From contig CAWGNN010000008.1 of the NCBI GenBank assembly GCA_963824105.1, forward strand, positions 1-64,000: 64,000 nucleotides of DNA, in the 5' to 3' direction. The notes below the pieces were generated by a model. That model ran no database searches, was not told the DNA's origin, and worked only from the letters and a program-made list of their open reading frames with translations. Positions 34,592-44,555 of this stretch are shown piece after piece (the first letter of the stretch is position 1; every line of letters begins with the position of its first letter). Both the position numbers and the translations under genes were made by a program. The DNA comes from CAWDVB01 sp963824105. Lineage in GTDB: Bacteria > Actinomycetota > Actinomycetes > Propionibacteriales > Nocardioidaceae.

Positions 34592-35254
34592 TCAGCCGAA
34601 GGTGACGATCGGGCTGGTGCTGGGAAGGTAGCGCCTCGTGCCAACGAAACTCAGCCGATACTGCGCCGACCCGTCGACCAGGAAGTGGACCTTGCCGCGC
34701 CGGTTGGTCTGCCTGCTCGTGACGTCGACCCAGCCCGAACCGTCGTTCGACTGCAGCACCACGATCCTCCCGGGGAGGCCGTGGCTTCGGCCCATGAGGC
34801 GGCCCGCAACCAATGCCCCGTTGCTGTTCTCGGCGGCGCCGGCCCTCAGGGCCGTCGGGTGCATCATCCGCACGGCCATCCGGTGGCTGATGGTGCCGTA
34901 CGCCTCGCTGTTGCCAGCGAAGCGCAGCCGGTAGATGGTGCGGTGCTGGGGCGAGACCGTGAACGACACGGTTCCGTCGGCCGCTGTCACGGCACTGTCG
35001 ACGGTGACGAACCTGTCGGCGCGCCACGGGGTGCGGGCTCGCAGCACCACGGTCTGGCCGGGGGAGGGCTCTCCCGCGAGCAACAGGGTCCCCGAGACGG
35101 TGGCGCTGTCGCCCGGGGCGATCCAGTGCGGGCTCACCGAGGCGGGCAGCGTTGTGTAGGTCTTCGTGGTGGTGTCCGCGTGAGCAGCGGTGGCGGGGGC
35201 GACGAAGGCGGCGATCACCGACACCGTCGCAATGATGAGGCGGAGGATTCGCAT
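34592..35254 (-). CDS. Secreted Ig-like-domain protein
   Basis: A 220-residue protein with a clear signal peptide (MRILRLIIATVSVIAAF..., cleavage likely after AHA near residue 27) and two beta-rich repeats resembling bacterial Ig-like domains (SATVSGTLLLAGEPSPGQTVVLRA and GALVAGRLMGRSHGLPGRIVVLQ lie in register). The start at 35254 is supported by AAGGAG six bases upstream. It shares the Ig-like theme with the membrane partner of the sigma factor and is probably transcribed with them. Confidence 0.82.
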   Translation of the reverse strand: MRILRLIIATVSVIAAFVAPATAAHADTTTKTYTTLPASVSPHWIAPGDSATVSGTLLLAGEPSPGQTVVLRARTPWRADRFVTVDSAVTAADGTVSFTVSPQHRTIYRLRFAGNSEAYGTISHRMAVRMMHPTALRAGAAENSNGALVAGRLMGRSHGLPGRIVVLQSNDGSGWVDVTSRQTNRRGKVHFLVDGSAQYRLSFVGTRRYLPSTSPIVTFG

Positions 35255-35392
35255 CCCGAACTCCTTGGCTCTTGGTCTGTGGTCCGTTGACACCCCCTAC
35301 AGCGCAGGAGCACCCCGGTGCGTTACAGCGCGGCCTCGCTGGCGCCCCCACCGTCGCGGGAAGCTGCTCGAGGTCCCGATACCGTTGCACCC

Positions 35393-36013
35393 ATGACCCG
35401 GCCCGGTGAGCTCTGGAAGCGCTCCGCCGCCGAGGCCAATGGCCCGGACTATGCGAGCCGGTATGCCGCCCACTTCGACCGCCTCACCGAGGAGGGTCAA
35501 GACGTCCACGGCGAGGTCGCCTTCCTCTCCGAACTGATCGCTCCCGGGGCGAGGGTTCTTGATGCCGGGTGTGGGACGGGACGGATCGCGGCCCGGCTTG
35601 CCGACCTCGGCTTCCACGCAGAGGGCGTCGATGTCGATGAGGCGATGATCGAGGAGGCCCGGATCCGCCGTCCCGACCTCTCTTGGCACCACGGCGACCT
35701 GGAGCACATGGACTTCGGGACCTTCGACGCGATCGTCAGTGCGGGGAACGTGATCCCCTTCATCGATCCCGCGACCTATCCGCTGGTGGCGGCCAACCTC
35801 CGCCGGCACCTCACCGAGCACGGCATCGTCGTCACTGGGTTCGGCCTCGCTGAGGAACACCTTCCGCCGGGGGCGCTCCTGGTCGACTTCGCGGCCTACC
35901 AGCGGGCGTTCGAGCAGGCTGGTTTCGTCCTGAGCGAGCGCTTCGGCGGTTGGGGACGTGAAGGGCCGAACGGCGAGTACGCAGTCGCGGTGTTCCGTCG
36001 AGCGACCGACTGA
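35393..36013 (+). CDS. Class I SAM-dependent methyltransferase
   Basis: A 206-residue protein with the SAM-binding motif VLDAGCGTGRIAARLA (about 50-65), the acidic strand-2 end GVDVDEAM, and a motif IV-like region FDAIVSAGNV (about 110). The substrate is unknown. The ATG at 35393 gives the usual N terminus; an in-frame start at 35318 adds 25 unlikely residues. It is divergent from the sigma-factor operon. Confidence 0.85.
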   Translation: MTRPGELWKRSAAEANGPDYASRYAAHFDRLTEEGQDVHGEVAFLSELIAPGARVLDAGCGTGRIAARLADLGFHAEGVDVDEAMIEEARIRRPDLSWHHGDLEHMDFGTFDAIVSAGNVIPFIDPATYPLVAANLRRHLTEHGIVVTGFGLAEEHLPPGALLVDFAAYQRAFEQAGFVLSERFGGWGREGPNGEYAVAVFRRATD

Positions 36014-36084
36014 CCCGGTCGAGGGTCTCGTCCCGTAGCCGTGGGTCATTGCCATCCGCCCATCCCAGGGGGAGAGTCGCGCCC

Positions 36085-36792
36085 ATGGATCTGGACTTCA
36101 CGGGCCTGCGGGCCATGTTCATCAACTGCACCTTGAAGAAGAGCCCTGAGCTCTCCCACACCGAGGGGCTGATCGACGCCAGCGCGGCGATCATGATGAA
36201 GCACGGCGTGGGTGTCGAGGTGCTGCGCGCCATCGACCACGACATCGCTGCCGGCGTCTACCTCGACATGACCGAGCACGGCTGGAAGACCGATGTCTGG
36301 CCCGACATCTGGGGGCAGGTCATGGACAGCGACATCCTCGTGCTCGCCGGGCCGATCTGGCTCGGGGACAACTCCAGCGTGATGAAGAAGATCATCGAGC
36401 GGCTGTACGGCGGATCGGGCGAGCTCAACGAGGCGGGCCAGTACGCCTACTACGGCCGGGTCGGCGGCTGCCTGATCACCGGCAACGAGGACGGCATCAA
36501 GCACTGCGCGATGAACGTCCTCTACAGCCTCCAGCACATCGGCTACACCATCCCGCCGCAGGCGGACGCCGGCTGGATCGGTGAGGCCGGCCCGGGGCCG
36601 TCGTACCTCGATCCCGGCAGCGGAGGGCCGGAGAACGACTTCACCAACCGCAACACCACCTTCATGACGTGGAACCTGATGCACACCGCGCGGATGCTCA
36701 AGCAGGCCGGGGGGATCCCCGCCCACGGCAACCAGCGGGCGTTGTGGGACGCAGGATCGCGCTTCGACTATGAGAACCCCGAGTACCGCTAG
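36085..36792 (+). CDS. Flavodoxin-fold NAD(P)H-dependent oxidoreductase
   Basis: A 235-residue protein of the NAD(P)H-dependent FMN reductase/flavodoxin-like family: INCTLKKSPELSHTE (FMN phosphate loop, about 13-27), LVLAGPIWLGDNSSVMK (about 90-106) and YYGRVGGCLITGNEDG. GGGGGAGAG precedes the ATG at 36085. It would reduce a quinone or other electrophile using FMN. It has no obvious partner. Confidence 0.85.
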   Translation: MDLDFTGLRAMFINCTLKKSPELSHTEGLIDASAAIMMKHGVGVEVLRAIDHDIAAGVYLDMTEHGWKTDVWPDIWGQVMDSDILVLAGPIWLGDNSSVMKKIIERLYGGSGELNEAGQYAYYGRVGGCLITGNEDGIKHCAMNVLYSLQHIGYTIPPQADAGWIGEAGPGPSYLDPGSGGPENDFTNRNTTFMTWNLMHTARMLKQAGGIPAHGNQRALWDAGSRFDYENPEYR

Positions 36793-37202
36793 GGCCGACC
36801 TGGAGCGGCGAGGACGGGGGAGAAATTGCCCGAGGGGTAGGGCGGAGTGCCCGGGCAGCGACCCTCAGAAGGCCCGCCTCTCAGGACTCAAGTCCTCATT
36901 ATCTCGATCAGTCTGAGACTCGCGTTACATCCGTTGGCGCATGTTGAACATTTGCCAGTAGGTTGCCGAGCGTGAGGATTGCCGTAGCAAGGGAAACCCG
37001 AGGGCGAGATTCGCGTCGCGCTCGTCCCTGAGCTAGCCGGCAAGCTGCCCCTGACCGGCATGCCGCAGCCGAGGGGTAGTTTCGGGTTGAAAGCGACGGT
37101 TCGAACCGGCGCTCGAGGCGCACAGGTACGACGCTCTGGTGTCGTCCGGCCTTGGGAGTAGACGGTTCGGGCCGCGCCTGCTGAGTGACAGGAAGGAACC
37201 CC
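36793..37202 (+). other. Intergenic region upstream of pntA with a pntA-like N-terminal remnant
   Basis: No intact gene. From the GTG at 36972 the DNA reads VRIAVARETRG and then, after a one-base frame change, EIRVALVPELAGKL (to about 37048). This is the N-terminal signature of an alanine dehydrogenase/transhydrogenase alpha subunit (AlaDH/PNT_N domain). Farther on the similarity fades. It differs from the intact pntA N terminus (VRIGIPRESKPGETLVAA), so it looks like the decayed start of another pntA-type gene. A short inverted repeat AGGACT-CA-AGTCCT lies at 36883-36896. Confidence 0.5.
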
Positions 37203-38759
37203 GTGAGGATTGGCATTCCCCGCGAGTCCAAGCCCGGCGAGACTCTTGTCGCCGCGACGGCAAAGACCGCGGCGCAGCTACAGAAGCTCGGCTACGACGT
37301 GGTCGTGGAGTCCGGAGCCGGCCTGCATGCCGACCAGCTCGACGCCGCGTTCAGCGCCGAAGGCGTCACGGTCGGCACTGCTGAGGAGGTGTGGGGCAGC
37401 GACATCGTCGTGAAGGTCAACGCACCCACCGCCGAGGAGACCGGTCGCCTGCGCAAGGGCGCCGTCGTCGTGTCGCTGATGGCGCCGGCACGCAGCCCGG
37501 AACTCGTCGACCAGCTGGTGGCCGCCGGGGTCACGGGTCTCGCGATGGACGCGGTGCCCCGCATCTCGCGCGCCCAGTCGATGGACGTGCTTTCGTCGAT
37601 GGCGAACGTCGCGGGCTACCGCGCGGTGATCGAAGCCGCGCACGGGTTCGGCCGCCAGTTCACCGGTCAGGTCACCGCCGCGGGCAAGGTCCCGCCGGCG
37701 CGGGTCTTCGTGGTGGGCGCAGGTGTCGCCGGGCTTGCCGCGATCGGCGCCGCGGGGGCGATGGGCGCGATCGTCCGTGCCTTCGACGTACGCCCCGAGG
37801 TCGCCGAGCAGGTCGAGTCCATGGGCGGGGAGTTCGTCACCGTAGACATGGAGCAGGAGGTCTCCGCCGACGGCTACGCCAAAGAGATGACCGAGGCCCA
37901 GAAGGAAGCCACCGCGGCGATGTACGACGAAGAGGCCCGCAAGGCCGACATCGTCATCACCACCGCGCTCATCCCGGGCCGCCCCGCACCGCTGCTGATC
38001 ACTGAGGACACCGTCAACGCGATGCAGCCCGGCTCGGTGATCGTCGACATGGCCGCCGCCAACGGCGGCAACGTGGCGCTGACCCGGGCCGACGAGAAAG
38101 TCGTCACCGCCAACGGCGTCACGATCCTCGGCTACACCGACCTGGCGGGCAGGCTCGCGGCCCAGACCTCCCAGCTCTACGGCACCAACATCGTCAACCT
38201 GTTCAAGCTCGTCACGCCCGAGAAGGACGGCCGGTTCGTCCTCGACCTGGACGACGTCGTGCAGCGCGGCATCACGGTGGCGCGCGACGGCGAGAGCTTG
38301 TGGCCGCCACCGCCGGTACAAGTGTCCGCCGCCCCAGCGCCCGCCGCGCAGGCGCCCGCGCCCGAGGACCCGGCCGTGGTCGCCGCCCGTGAGGCCGCGG
38401 CCGCCGTGGCCGCCACTCGCCGGCGGGTCGTCCTGTCGAGCATCGCCGCCGCGCTGGTGGTCGCGGCCGTGACCTGGTCGCCGCCGAACTTCGGGGGCTA
38501 CTTCACGGTCTTCGCGCTTGCCGTGGTCGTCGGGTTCTACGTCATCAGCGGCGTCTCTCACTCGCTGCACACCCCGCTGATGTCCCAGACCAACGCGATC
38601 TCCGGGATCATCCTGGTTGGTGCCCTCTTGCAACTGGGATCGACTGACCTAGCGGTGACGATCATGTCGTTCGTTGCCGCGTCCATCGCGTCCATCAACA
38701 TATTCGGCGGGTTCCTGGTCACGTACCGGATGCTCGGCATGTTCCGCAAGGAGGCGTGA
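37203..38759 (+). CDS. pntA: Proton-translocating NAD(P) transhydrogenase alpha subunit
   Basis: A 518-residue fused alpha subunit. The N-terminal NAD(H)-binding domain I spans about 1-370, with the Rossmann motif VFVVGAGVAGLAAIGAA near 167; an Ala/Pro-rich linker (about 378-405) follows, then four membrane helices (about 410-515). It couples hydride transfer from NADH to NADP with proton entry. The GTG at 37203 is chosen because AGGAAGGA lies five bases upstream. The fused alpha1-alpha2 form is notable because many actinobacteria split it into PntAA and PntAB. PntB starts three bases after its stop. Confidence 0.93.
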   Translation: MRIGIPRESKPGETLVAATAKTAAQLQKLGYDVVVESGAGLHADQLDAAFSAEGVTVGTAEEVWGSDIVVKVNAPTAEETGRLRKGAVVVSLMAPARSPELVDQLVAAGVTGLAMDAVPRISRAQSMDVLSSMANVAGYRAVIEAAHGFGRQFTGQVTAAGKVPPARVFVVGAGVAGLAAIGAAGAMGAIVRAFDVRPEVAEQVESMGGEFVTVDMEQEVSADGYAKEMTEAQKEATAAMYDEEARKADIVITTALIPGRPAPLLITEDTVNAMQPGSVIVDMAAANGGNVALTRADEKVVTANGVTILGYTDLAGRLAAQTSQLYGTNIVNLFKLVTPEKDGRFVLDLDDVVQRGITVARDGESLWPPPPVQVSAAPAPAAQAPAPEDPAVVAAREAAAAVAATRRRVVLSSIAAALVVAAVTWSPPNFGGYFTVFALAVVVGFYVISGVSHSLHTPLMSQTNAISGIILVGALLQLGSTDLAVTIMSFVAASIASINIFGGFLVTYRMLGMFRKEA

Positions 38760-38762
38760 CCC

Positions 38763-40226
<1,464 letters not shown>

Positions 40227-40237
40227 GTCATCGACAA

Positions 40238-40274
40238 GGTCCCCCGGCCAGCACAATGTGCTGGCCGGGGGACC
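40238..40274 (+). terminator. Terminator after pntAB
   Basis: A perfect 17-bp stem (GGTCCCCCGGCCAGCAC and complement) with loop AAT, followed by TTG. It starts 11 bases after the pntB stop. Confidence 0.88.
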
Positions 40275-40354
40275 TTGCTCATCGGCGACGCCAAAGACTT
40301 TCTCAGCAAACTCCTGAGCATCGTCAAGGCTCTCTGAGCCCGGATCCGACCTAC

Positions 40355-40378
40355 AGTTGGCCCCAACAGGGGCCGACT
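40355..40378 (+). promoter_or_regulatory. Hairpin just before the small membrane-protein start
   Basis: AGTTGGCCCC pairs with GGGGCCGACT over ten positions (one G-U) with loop AACA, ending about two bases before the GAGAGG ribosome-binding site of the gene at 40393. It could limit translation or be a weak terminator. Confidence 0.35.
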
Positions 40379-40392
40379 GAGAGGTCGCGTTG

Positions 40393-40566
40393 ATGGGTCA
40401 GCGGTTGAGTGGTGCGGTCGCGTCGCTGGCACGACGCAGGAAGTCCCGCCGAGCTGCGCCCGAGCGGGTCCAAGCCAGGGGATGGGATCTGTCCCTGCTC
40501 GGCCTGGTGCTCTTCGCCCTGATCATCGCGATCACGATCGGCGTCTCCCGTTACCTCAACGGCTAG
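40393..40566 (+). CDS. Small single-pass membrane protein (57 residues), unknown function
   Basis: A 57-residue protein with a strongly basic N-terminal half (ARRRKSRRAAPERV, about 13-26) and one membrane helix (about 34-52, LLGLVLFALIIAITIGV). GAGAGG lies eight bases before the ATG. The positive-inside rule predicts the basic part in the cytoplasm. It sits between the pntAB terminator and the converging upp gene. No family recognised; it is short enough to be missed by automated annotation. Confidence 0.6.
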   Translation: MGQRLSGAVASLARRRKSRRAAPERVQARGWDLSLLGLVLFALIIAITIGVSRYLNG

Positions 40567-40664
40567 CTAGACCGCACCTCACCCGTCGTTCCGGCGGCCC
40601 GTCAAGAATAGGGCGACGCGCGCCATGACGCGCCGCAGTTGTGACCTGTCGGCAGCCGGTTGGC

Positions 40665-41306
40665 CTAGTCGGCTCGGCCGTAGAGCCGGTCGCCGGCGTC
40701 CCCGAGCCCGGGAACGATGTAGCCCTTCTCGTTGAGCCTCTCGTCCATCGCGGCAACGACAACTGTCACCGGGACACCGAGGCCGTCGACGTCGGCGCTG
40801 AGTCGGTCGCAACCCTCGGGGGCGGCCAGCAGGCAGATCGCGGTGATGTGATCGGCACCACGGTCCACGAGGAAGTGGATCGCCGCGGCCAAAGTGCCCC
40901 CGGTCGCGAGCATGGGGTCGAGGATGTAGCACTGGCGGCCGGAAAGGTCCTCGGGAAGCCGCTGGGCGTACGTCGAGGCCTTCAACGTCTCCTCGTCGCG
41001 CACCATGCCCAGGAAGCCGACCTCAGCGGTCGGCAGCAGCCGCATCATCCCGTCGAGCATGCCGAGCCCGGCACGCAGGATGGGCACCACCAGCGGACGG
41101 GGGCGCATCAGGTGAGAACCGTGTGCGGCGGCCACCGGGGTCTGCACCGTCACGCTCTTGACCCGGACCTCCCGGGTCGCCTCGTAGGCCAGCAGGGTGA
41201 CCAGTTCCTCGGTGAGCAGCCGGAAGGTCGGGGACTCGGTGCGCTCATCCCGAAGCGTGGTGAGCTTGTGCGAGACGAGGGGATGGTCGATCACGTTCAG
41301 CCGCAT
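40665..41306 (-). CDS. upp: Uracil phosphoribosyltransferase
   Basis: A 213-residue type I phosphoribosyltransferase. The PRPP-binding motif is DPMLATGGTLAAAI (about 130-143), with the substrate-region RAGLGMLDGM upstream and the C-terminal uracil-binding PGLGDAGDRLYG. It converts uracil and PRPP to UMP in pyrimidine salvage. It is transcribed away from the tRNA adenosine deaminase gene pair. Confidence 0.95.
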   Translation of the reverse strand: MRLNVIDHPLVSHKLTTLRDERTESPTFRLLTEELVTLLAYEATREVRVKSVTVQTPVAAAHGSHLMRPRPLVVPILRAGLGMLDGMMRLLPTAEVGFLGMVRDEETLKASTYAQRLPEDLSGRQCYILDPMLATGGTLAAAIHFLVDRGADHITAICLLAAPEGCDRLSADVDGLGVPVTVVVAAMDERLNEKGYIVPGLGDAGDRLYGRAD

Positions 41307-41446
41307 GAGCTCAACCTATCGGTGTCCTTGCGGTCGGCGTCTCCGGGCCGACAGCTCCCGAACCCATCCTGCGGATCGCCCGCGGGGTCTAGTCAGCCGG
41401 GCGGCCCTCTGCGACGCTGGGACCTGGATGGACCACGGAGGCACGT

Positions 41447-41944
41447 ATGGCTGAGGACGACGACGACCTGAGCGGTGGCATCGACATGGCACTTGTCGCC
41501 TACCGCGAAGAGGGAGTCTGGCTGGTCACCCCGGTGGCCGAGGAGACGGCCGAGAGACTCGACGACTTCGTCGCCGAGATGCGGCGCTGGCCGGGTGACT
41601 TCGGATCCTTGGGCATGATCTCGGTCGACGAGGACTTCTTCGTCCTGGTCCGGGTCGCAGGTTCCCAGGTCCGGGTCCTGCTCTCCGATGTCACCGCGGC
41701 CACCGAGTGGCCGATTGCCCGCGATGTTGTGGACCTTCTCGACCTGCCGCTGCCCGACGAAGAGGATGACCAGGTGCCGGCCGGTGATCTGGCCATCGTG
41801 TCCGAGTTCGGGTTCGACACGATGGCGATGGGTGCGCTCCTCGAAGACTACGAGCTCTATCCCGACGAGATGCTCGGCGACATCGCGCGCAAGCTCGGCT
41901 TCGGCAGCCTCTACGACGACCTGGCCGGCGTCGCGACCCCCTGA
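41447..41944 (+). CDS. tRNA adenosine deaminase-associated protein
   Basis: A 165-residue acidic protein of the actinobacterial family regularly encoded next to TadA. It begins with an acidic segment (about 1-10) and contains IDMALVAYREEGVW and LAIVSEFGFDTMAMG, typical of the family. The function is unknown; constant linkage suggests a partner of TadA. Its stop overlaps the TadA start by one base. Confidence 0.88.
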   Translation: MAEDDDDLSGGIDMALVAYREEGVWLVTPVAEETAERLDDFVAEMRRWPGDFGSLGMISVDEDFFVLVRVAGSQVRVLLSDVTAATEWPIARDVVDLLDLPLPDEEDDQVPAGDLAIVSEFGFDTMAMGALLEDYELYPDEMLGDIARKLGFGSLYDDLAGVATP

Positions 41945-42411
41945 TGGCACAGCAGCTATGGGACGGCCCGATGGGCCTGGCCCTTGAACAGGCGCGCAAC
42001 GCCCTCGCGACCGACGACGTGCCGATCGGTGCCGTCGTACTCGACCCCGACGGTTTCGTCATCGGGCGCGGCGGCAACCGGCGGGAGGCCGACCACGACC
42101 CGACCGCCCATGCCGAAATGTTGGCGCTGCGCCAGGCCGCCGAGCGTCTCGGGGGGTGGCGTCTGGAGGGCTGCACGCTGGTGGTGACGCTGGAGCCCTG
42201 CACGATGTGCGCCGGCGCAACGGTGCTCGCCCGGATCGAGCGCCTGGTCTTCGGTGCCTTCGATGACAAGGCCGGAGCGGTCGGGTCGCTGTGGGACGTC
42301 GTGCGCGACCGGAGACTCAACCATCGACCCGAGGTGGTCAGCGGGATCCGCGCTCAGGAGAGCCACGATCTGCTCGCGGGGTTCTTCGCGGAGCACCGTC
42401 ACCAGCGGTAG
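41944..42411 (+). CDS. tadA: tRNA-specific adenosine-34 deaminase
   Basis: A 155-residue cytidine-deaminase-fold enzyme. The zinc/proton-shuttle motif HAE is at His56-Glu58, and the two cysteine ligands are in EPCTMCAGA (near 86-89). It converts adenosine 34 of tRNA-Arg(ACG) to inosine. It lies between its associated protein and a tRNA-Ser gene. Confidence 0.95.
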   Translation: MAQQLWDGPMGLALEQARNALATDDVPIGAVVLDPDGFVIGRGGNRREADHDPTAHAEMLALRQAAERLGGWRLEGCTLVVTLEPCTMCAGATVLARIERLVFGAFDDKAGAVGSLWDVVRDRRLNHRPEVVSGIRAQESHDLLAGFFAEHRHQR

Positions 42412-42467
42412 CGGAGGGCCACCTCGCGATTTCGGTCGGCCCGTCACGGTCCGGTAGCCTTCTCGGC

Positions 42468-42557
42468 GGTGGCGTGTCCGAGCGGCCTAAGGAGAACGCC
42501 TCGAAAGCGTTTGTGGGCGCAAGTCCACCGCGGGTTCAAATCCCGCCGCCACCGCCA
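42468..42557 (+). tRNA. tRNA-Ser (anticodon CGA)
   Basis: A 90-base class II tRNA with encoded CCA. The acceptor stem GGTGGCG pairs with CGCCACC; the anticodon loop is CTCGAAA (anticodon CGA) on a perfect five-base stem; a long variable arm (TGTGGGCGCAAGTCCACC) identifies serine; the T arm is GCGGG-TTCAAAT-CCCGC. G is the discriminator base. The adjacent downstream DNA is accessory, consistent with use of this tRNA as an integration site. Confidence 0.96.
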
Positions 42558-42585
42558 TGGTCTACTTACAGAAGTAGGTGACAGA

Positions 42586-42615
42586 ACCCCGCCCAAGAGT
42601 GCTCTTGGGCGGGGT
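42586..42615 (+). terminator. Terminator after tRNA-Ser
   Basis: ACCCCGCCCAAGAG and CTCTTGGGCGGGGT form a perfect 14-bp stem around TG, 28 bases after the tRNA 3' end. A smaller hairpin (CTACTT-ACAG-AAGTAG) lies just before it at 42562-42577. Confidence 0.8.
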
Positions 42616-43232
42616 ACGTTGCGCTTGCTGGGGGTGTGCTGCGCCGGGACGGGCTCATGGGTGTGGCCGGAGTGCGTGGACGGCTCTGGGATCGGGCTGG
42701 GCCACCCTCGTGGGCAGCACCTTGGGCCCGCCGGGCCGGGCCTGCGGGCTATCGGGTGTTGGTGCGCTGTGTGGTTGTGCGGAGGTCACGCCGCGCGGGG
42801 TGGGGAGACTCCGCTGACGAGGTCGTCGATCTCGTCGAGTTCGACGAAGCCGCGGTCGGTGACGTCCATGGTGACCACAGGGTCGGCGGTGAAGCCGGTC
42901 TGGTGAGCCCAGGCCAGGAGCCGCTTCAGGTTCTGCTGGGCCATGACCAGGGCGGTCAGCAACCCGGTCTTCACCTGCCCCATCTGCTTGGTGAACCCGC
43001 GCTGGAGCCGGCCGCCGTCGGGGTCCGGCACGCCAGCACATCGCCGGCCACACAACCCTGAACCTGAAGCAACGCACAGAACCACCCGACCTACCCTAAA
43101 AATCTGCCCGCGCGCACCTCCCCACCCCACAACAGCACTAACGTCGAACCCTGAGCCAACAAAGCGACACGACACCACCCTGGACGCCGCCCAACGAAGC
43201 TCACCGCGTAAACAAAAGAACGGGGGTTCGTC
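42616..43232. other. Gene-poor accessory stretch
   Basis: About 600 bases without a confident intact gene. The minus strand holds a short transposase-like coding remnant (42786 to about 43010). From about 43050 rightward the plus strand becomes conspicuously C- and A-rich and G-poor, a base-use change that continues through the next two genes and suggests transferred DNA. Confidence 0.5.
42786..43010 (-). pseudogene. Possible C-terminal remnant of a transposase-like protein
   Basis: The minus strand encodes a stretch beginning near FTKQMGQVKTGLLTALVMA and continuing QQNLKRLLAWAHQTGFTADP to a stop at 42786. The helix with NLKRL near the end resembles C-terminal ends of IS transposases, but I cannot assign a family. 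No start or ribosome-binding site is convincing, so if real it is a fragment. Confidence 0.3.
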
Positions 43233-44555
43233 ATGCGCATACGCATGATCTCGGCAGCATTCCTACTCACCACCAGCCTGGTCACCACCGGAGCCCAGGC
43301 TCCGGCCACCGCCGCGACGCCCGGCATCGGCACCGTCGTCGCATCCGGCACCGTCACCCGCAACGGCACCCCAGACGCCGCCGCCACCGTGACCGTGTTC
43401 GCCGAACCGTCTTCACAGGCACTCGACGCCGCCGCCCCCTCCGCGCTGCGGCTCCTCCCCCTCGGCGTCGCAACCACCGACGACGCCGGGTACTTCTCCG
43501 TGTCCGCGATCATGCCGACACCAGGCAGCGACTACGTCAGCCCCGACCACGGAACGGACATCTTCCTCGAGGTCGCCGACCCCCAGAGCCAGCTCACCTG
43601 GACATACACGCTCTACCCCTGGGGCTCAGCAACCGCCACAGGAAGCCCCACCTCCCCCGCATCCGGCGCAACGGTCCCCCCGAACGGCAAGTATCCCGAC
43701 GGCCGGTTCGCGCCCCTCACCACCTTTGACCTGGGAACCGGCGCCGTCCAACAAGTCGGAGACTCCCCGGCACAATGGCTCAACGATGCCGGCACAGAAC
43801 TCGGCGTCGCCGGAGCCAACGCCCTCCCCCGCGCACGCGTGGAACCACCCTCAAGCGGCCTAGCCGACTACGCCGCCACCTACCTCGCCGCATCGGCAAC
43901 AGACCGCGCCGCCATGCTCACCCCCGTGCCCCCCTCAGCTGGAGGAACAGGACCCACCGGCTACGCAGGCGGTTGCGGCTTCTCAACCTGGACCAACAAC
44001 TACCACTACGACGTCCGCGAGCACTACGTGAACGCCTACAGCTTCTCCGGAGCACCCGTCACCGTGACCGAAGGCAACGGCACCAACAACTCCTTCCAAG
44101 GCACCCTCGGCGTCGTCGACCAATGGCCCGACGGATCCGTCACACTCGGCGGAACTTCAGGAATGTCCTGGGACCACCACGCCAGCGCATCCGGCCTGGT
44201 TAACGCCGACATCAGCAACCGCGTCAACTACCGAGAGCGCGCAACAGCGTGCGTCACAGACACCCAGTACAAGCAATACTCCTACTACGACTTCCTCACC
44301 GACATCTTCAACCCCGGGCACAACGACTTCTCGACCTGCAGCGTCAAGAAGGCCGGCATTACGTGGGGTACCAGCACGGCCGATAACAAGACCTGGTCAA
44401 CCGGAGTGAGTTTCCCCGGCATCGCCGTATCAGCCCAATCCGGCTACGGAAGCAGCACCGAACTGAGTTTCGACTTCACCGTGAAGGGCTACATCTGTGG
44501 CAACTCGACCTCGGGCCCCGCAAGTTCGTCCCAAGTCAGTGCCAAGAAGTACTAG
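43233..44555 (+). CDS. Secreted protein of unknown function
   Basis: A 440-residue protein with a signal peptide (MRIRMISAAFLLTTSLVTTG, cleavage near ATAA at about 29). An N-terminal beta domain with a TVTVFAEP strand (about 34-90) resembles carboxypeptidase-regulatory/Ig-type folds; a Thr/Pro/Gly-rich middle and a cysteine-containing C-terminal domain (CGFSTWTNNYHYDVREHY, then several aromatic and Cys residues) follow. I do not recognise the C-terminal domain. GGGGG lies before the ATG. Its plus-strand codons strongly favour C-ending and A/C-rich choices, unlike neighbouring core genes. Confidence 0.75.
   Translation: MRIRMISAAFLLTTSLVTTGAQAPATAATPGIGTVVASGTVTRNGTPDAAATVTVFAEPSSQALDAAAPSALRLLPLGVATTDDAGYFSVSAIMPTPGSDYVSPDHGTDIFLEVADPQSQLTWTYTLYPWGSATATGSPTSPASGATVPPNGKYPDGRFAPLTTFDLGTGAVQQVGDSPAQWLNDAGTELGVAGANALPRARVEPPSSGLADYAATYLAASATDRAAMLTPVPPSAGGTGPTGYAGGCGFSTWTNNYHYDVREHYVNAYSFSGAPVTVTEGNGTNNSFQGTLGVVDQWPDGSVTLGGTSGMSWDHHASASGLVNADISNRVNYRERATACVTDTQYKQYSYYDFLTDIFNPGHNDFSTCSVKKAGITWGTSTADNKTWSTGVSFPGIAVSAQSGYGSSTELSFDFTVKGYICGNSTSGPASSSQVSAKKY

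Noticed and set aside
33963..35390. Very long minus-strand open frame (475 codons) covering the sigma and secreted Ig-like genes
   Set aside because: Arg/Pro/His-rich composition typical of an off-frame reading of high-GC DNA; the overlapping frames have clear sigma and signal-peptide features.
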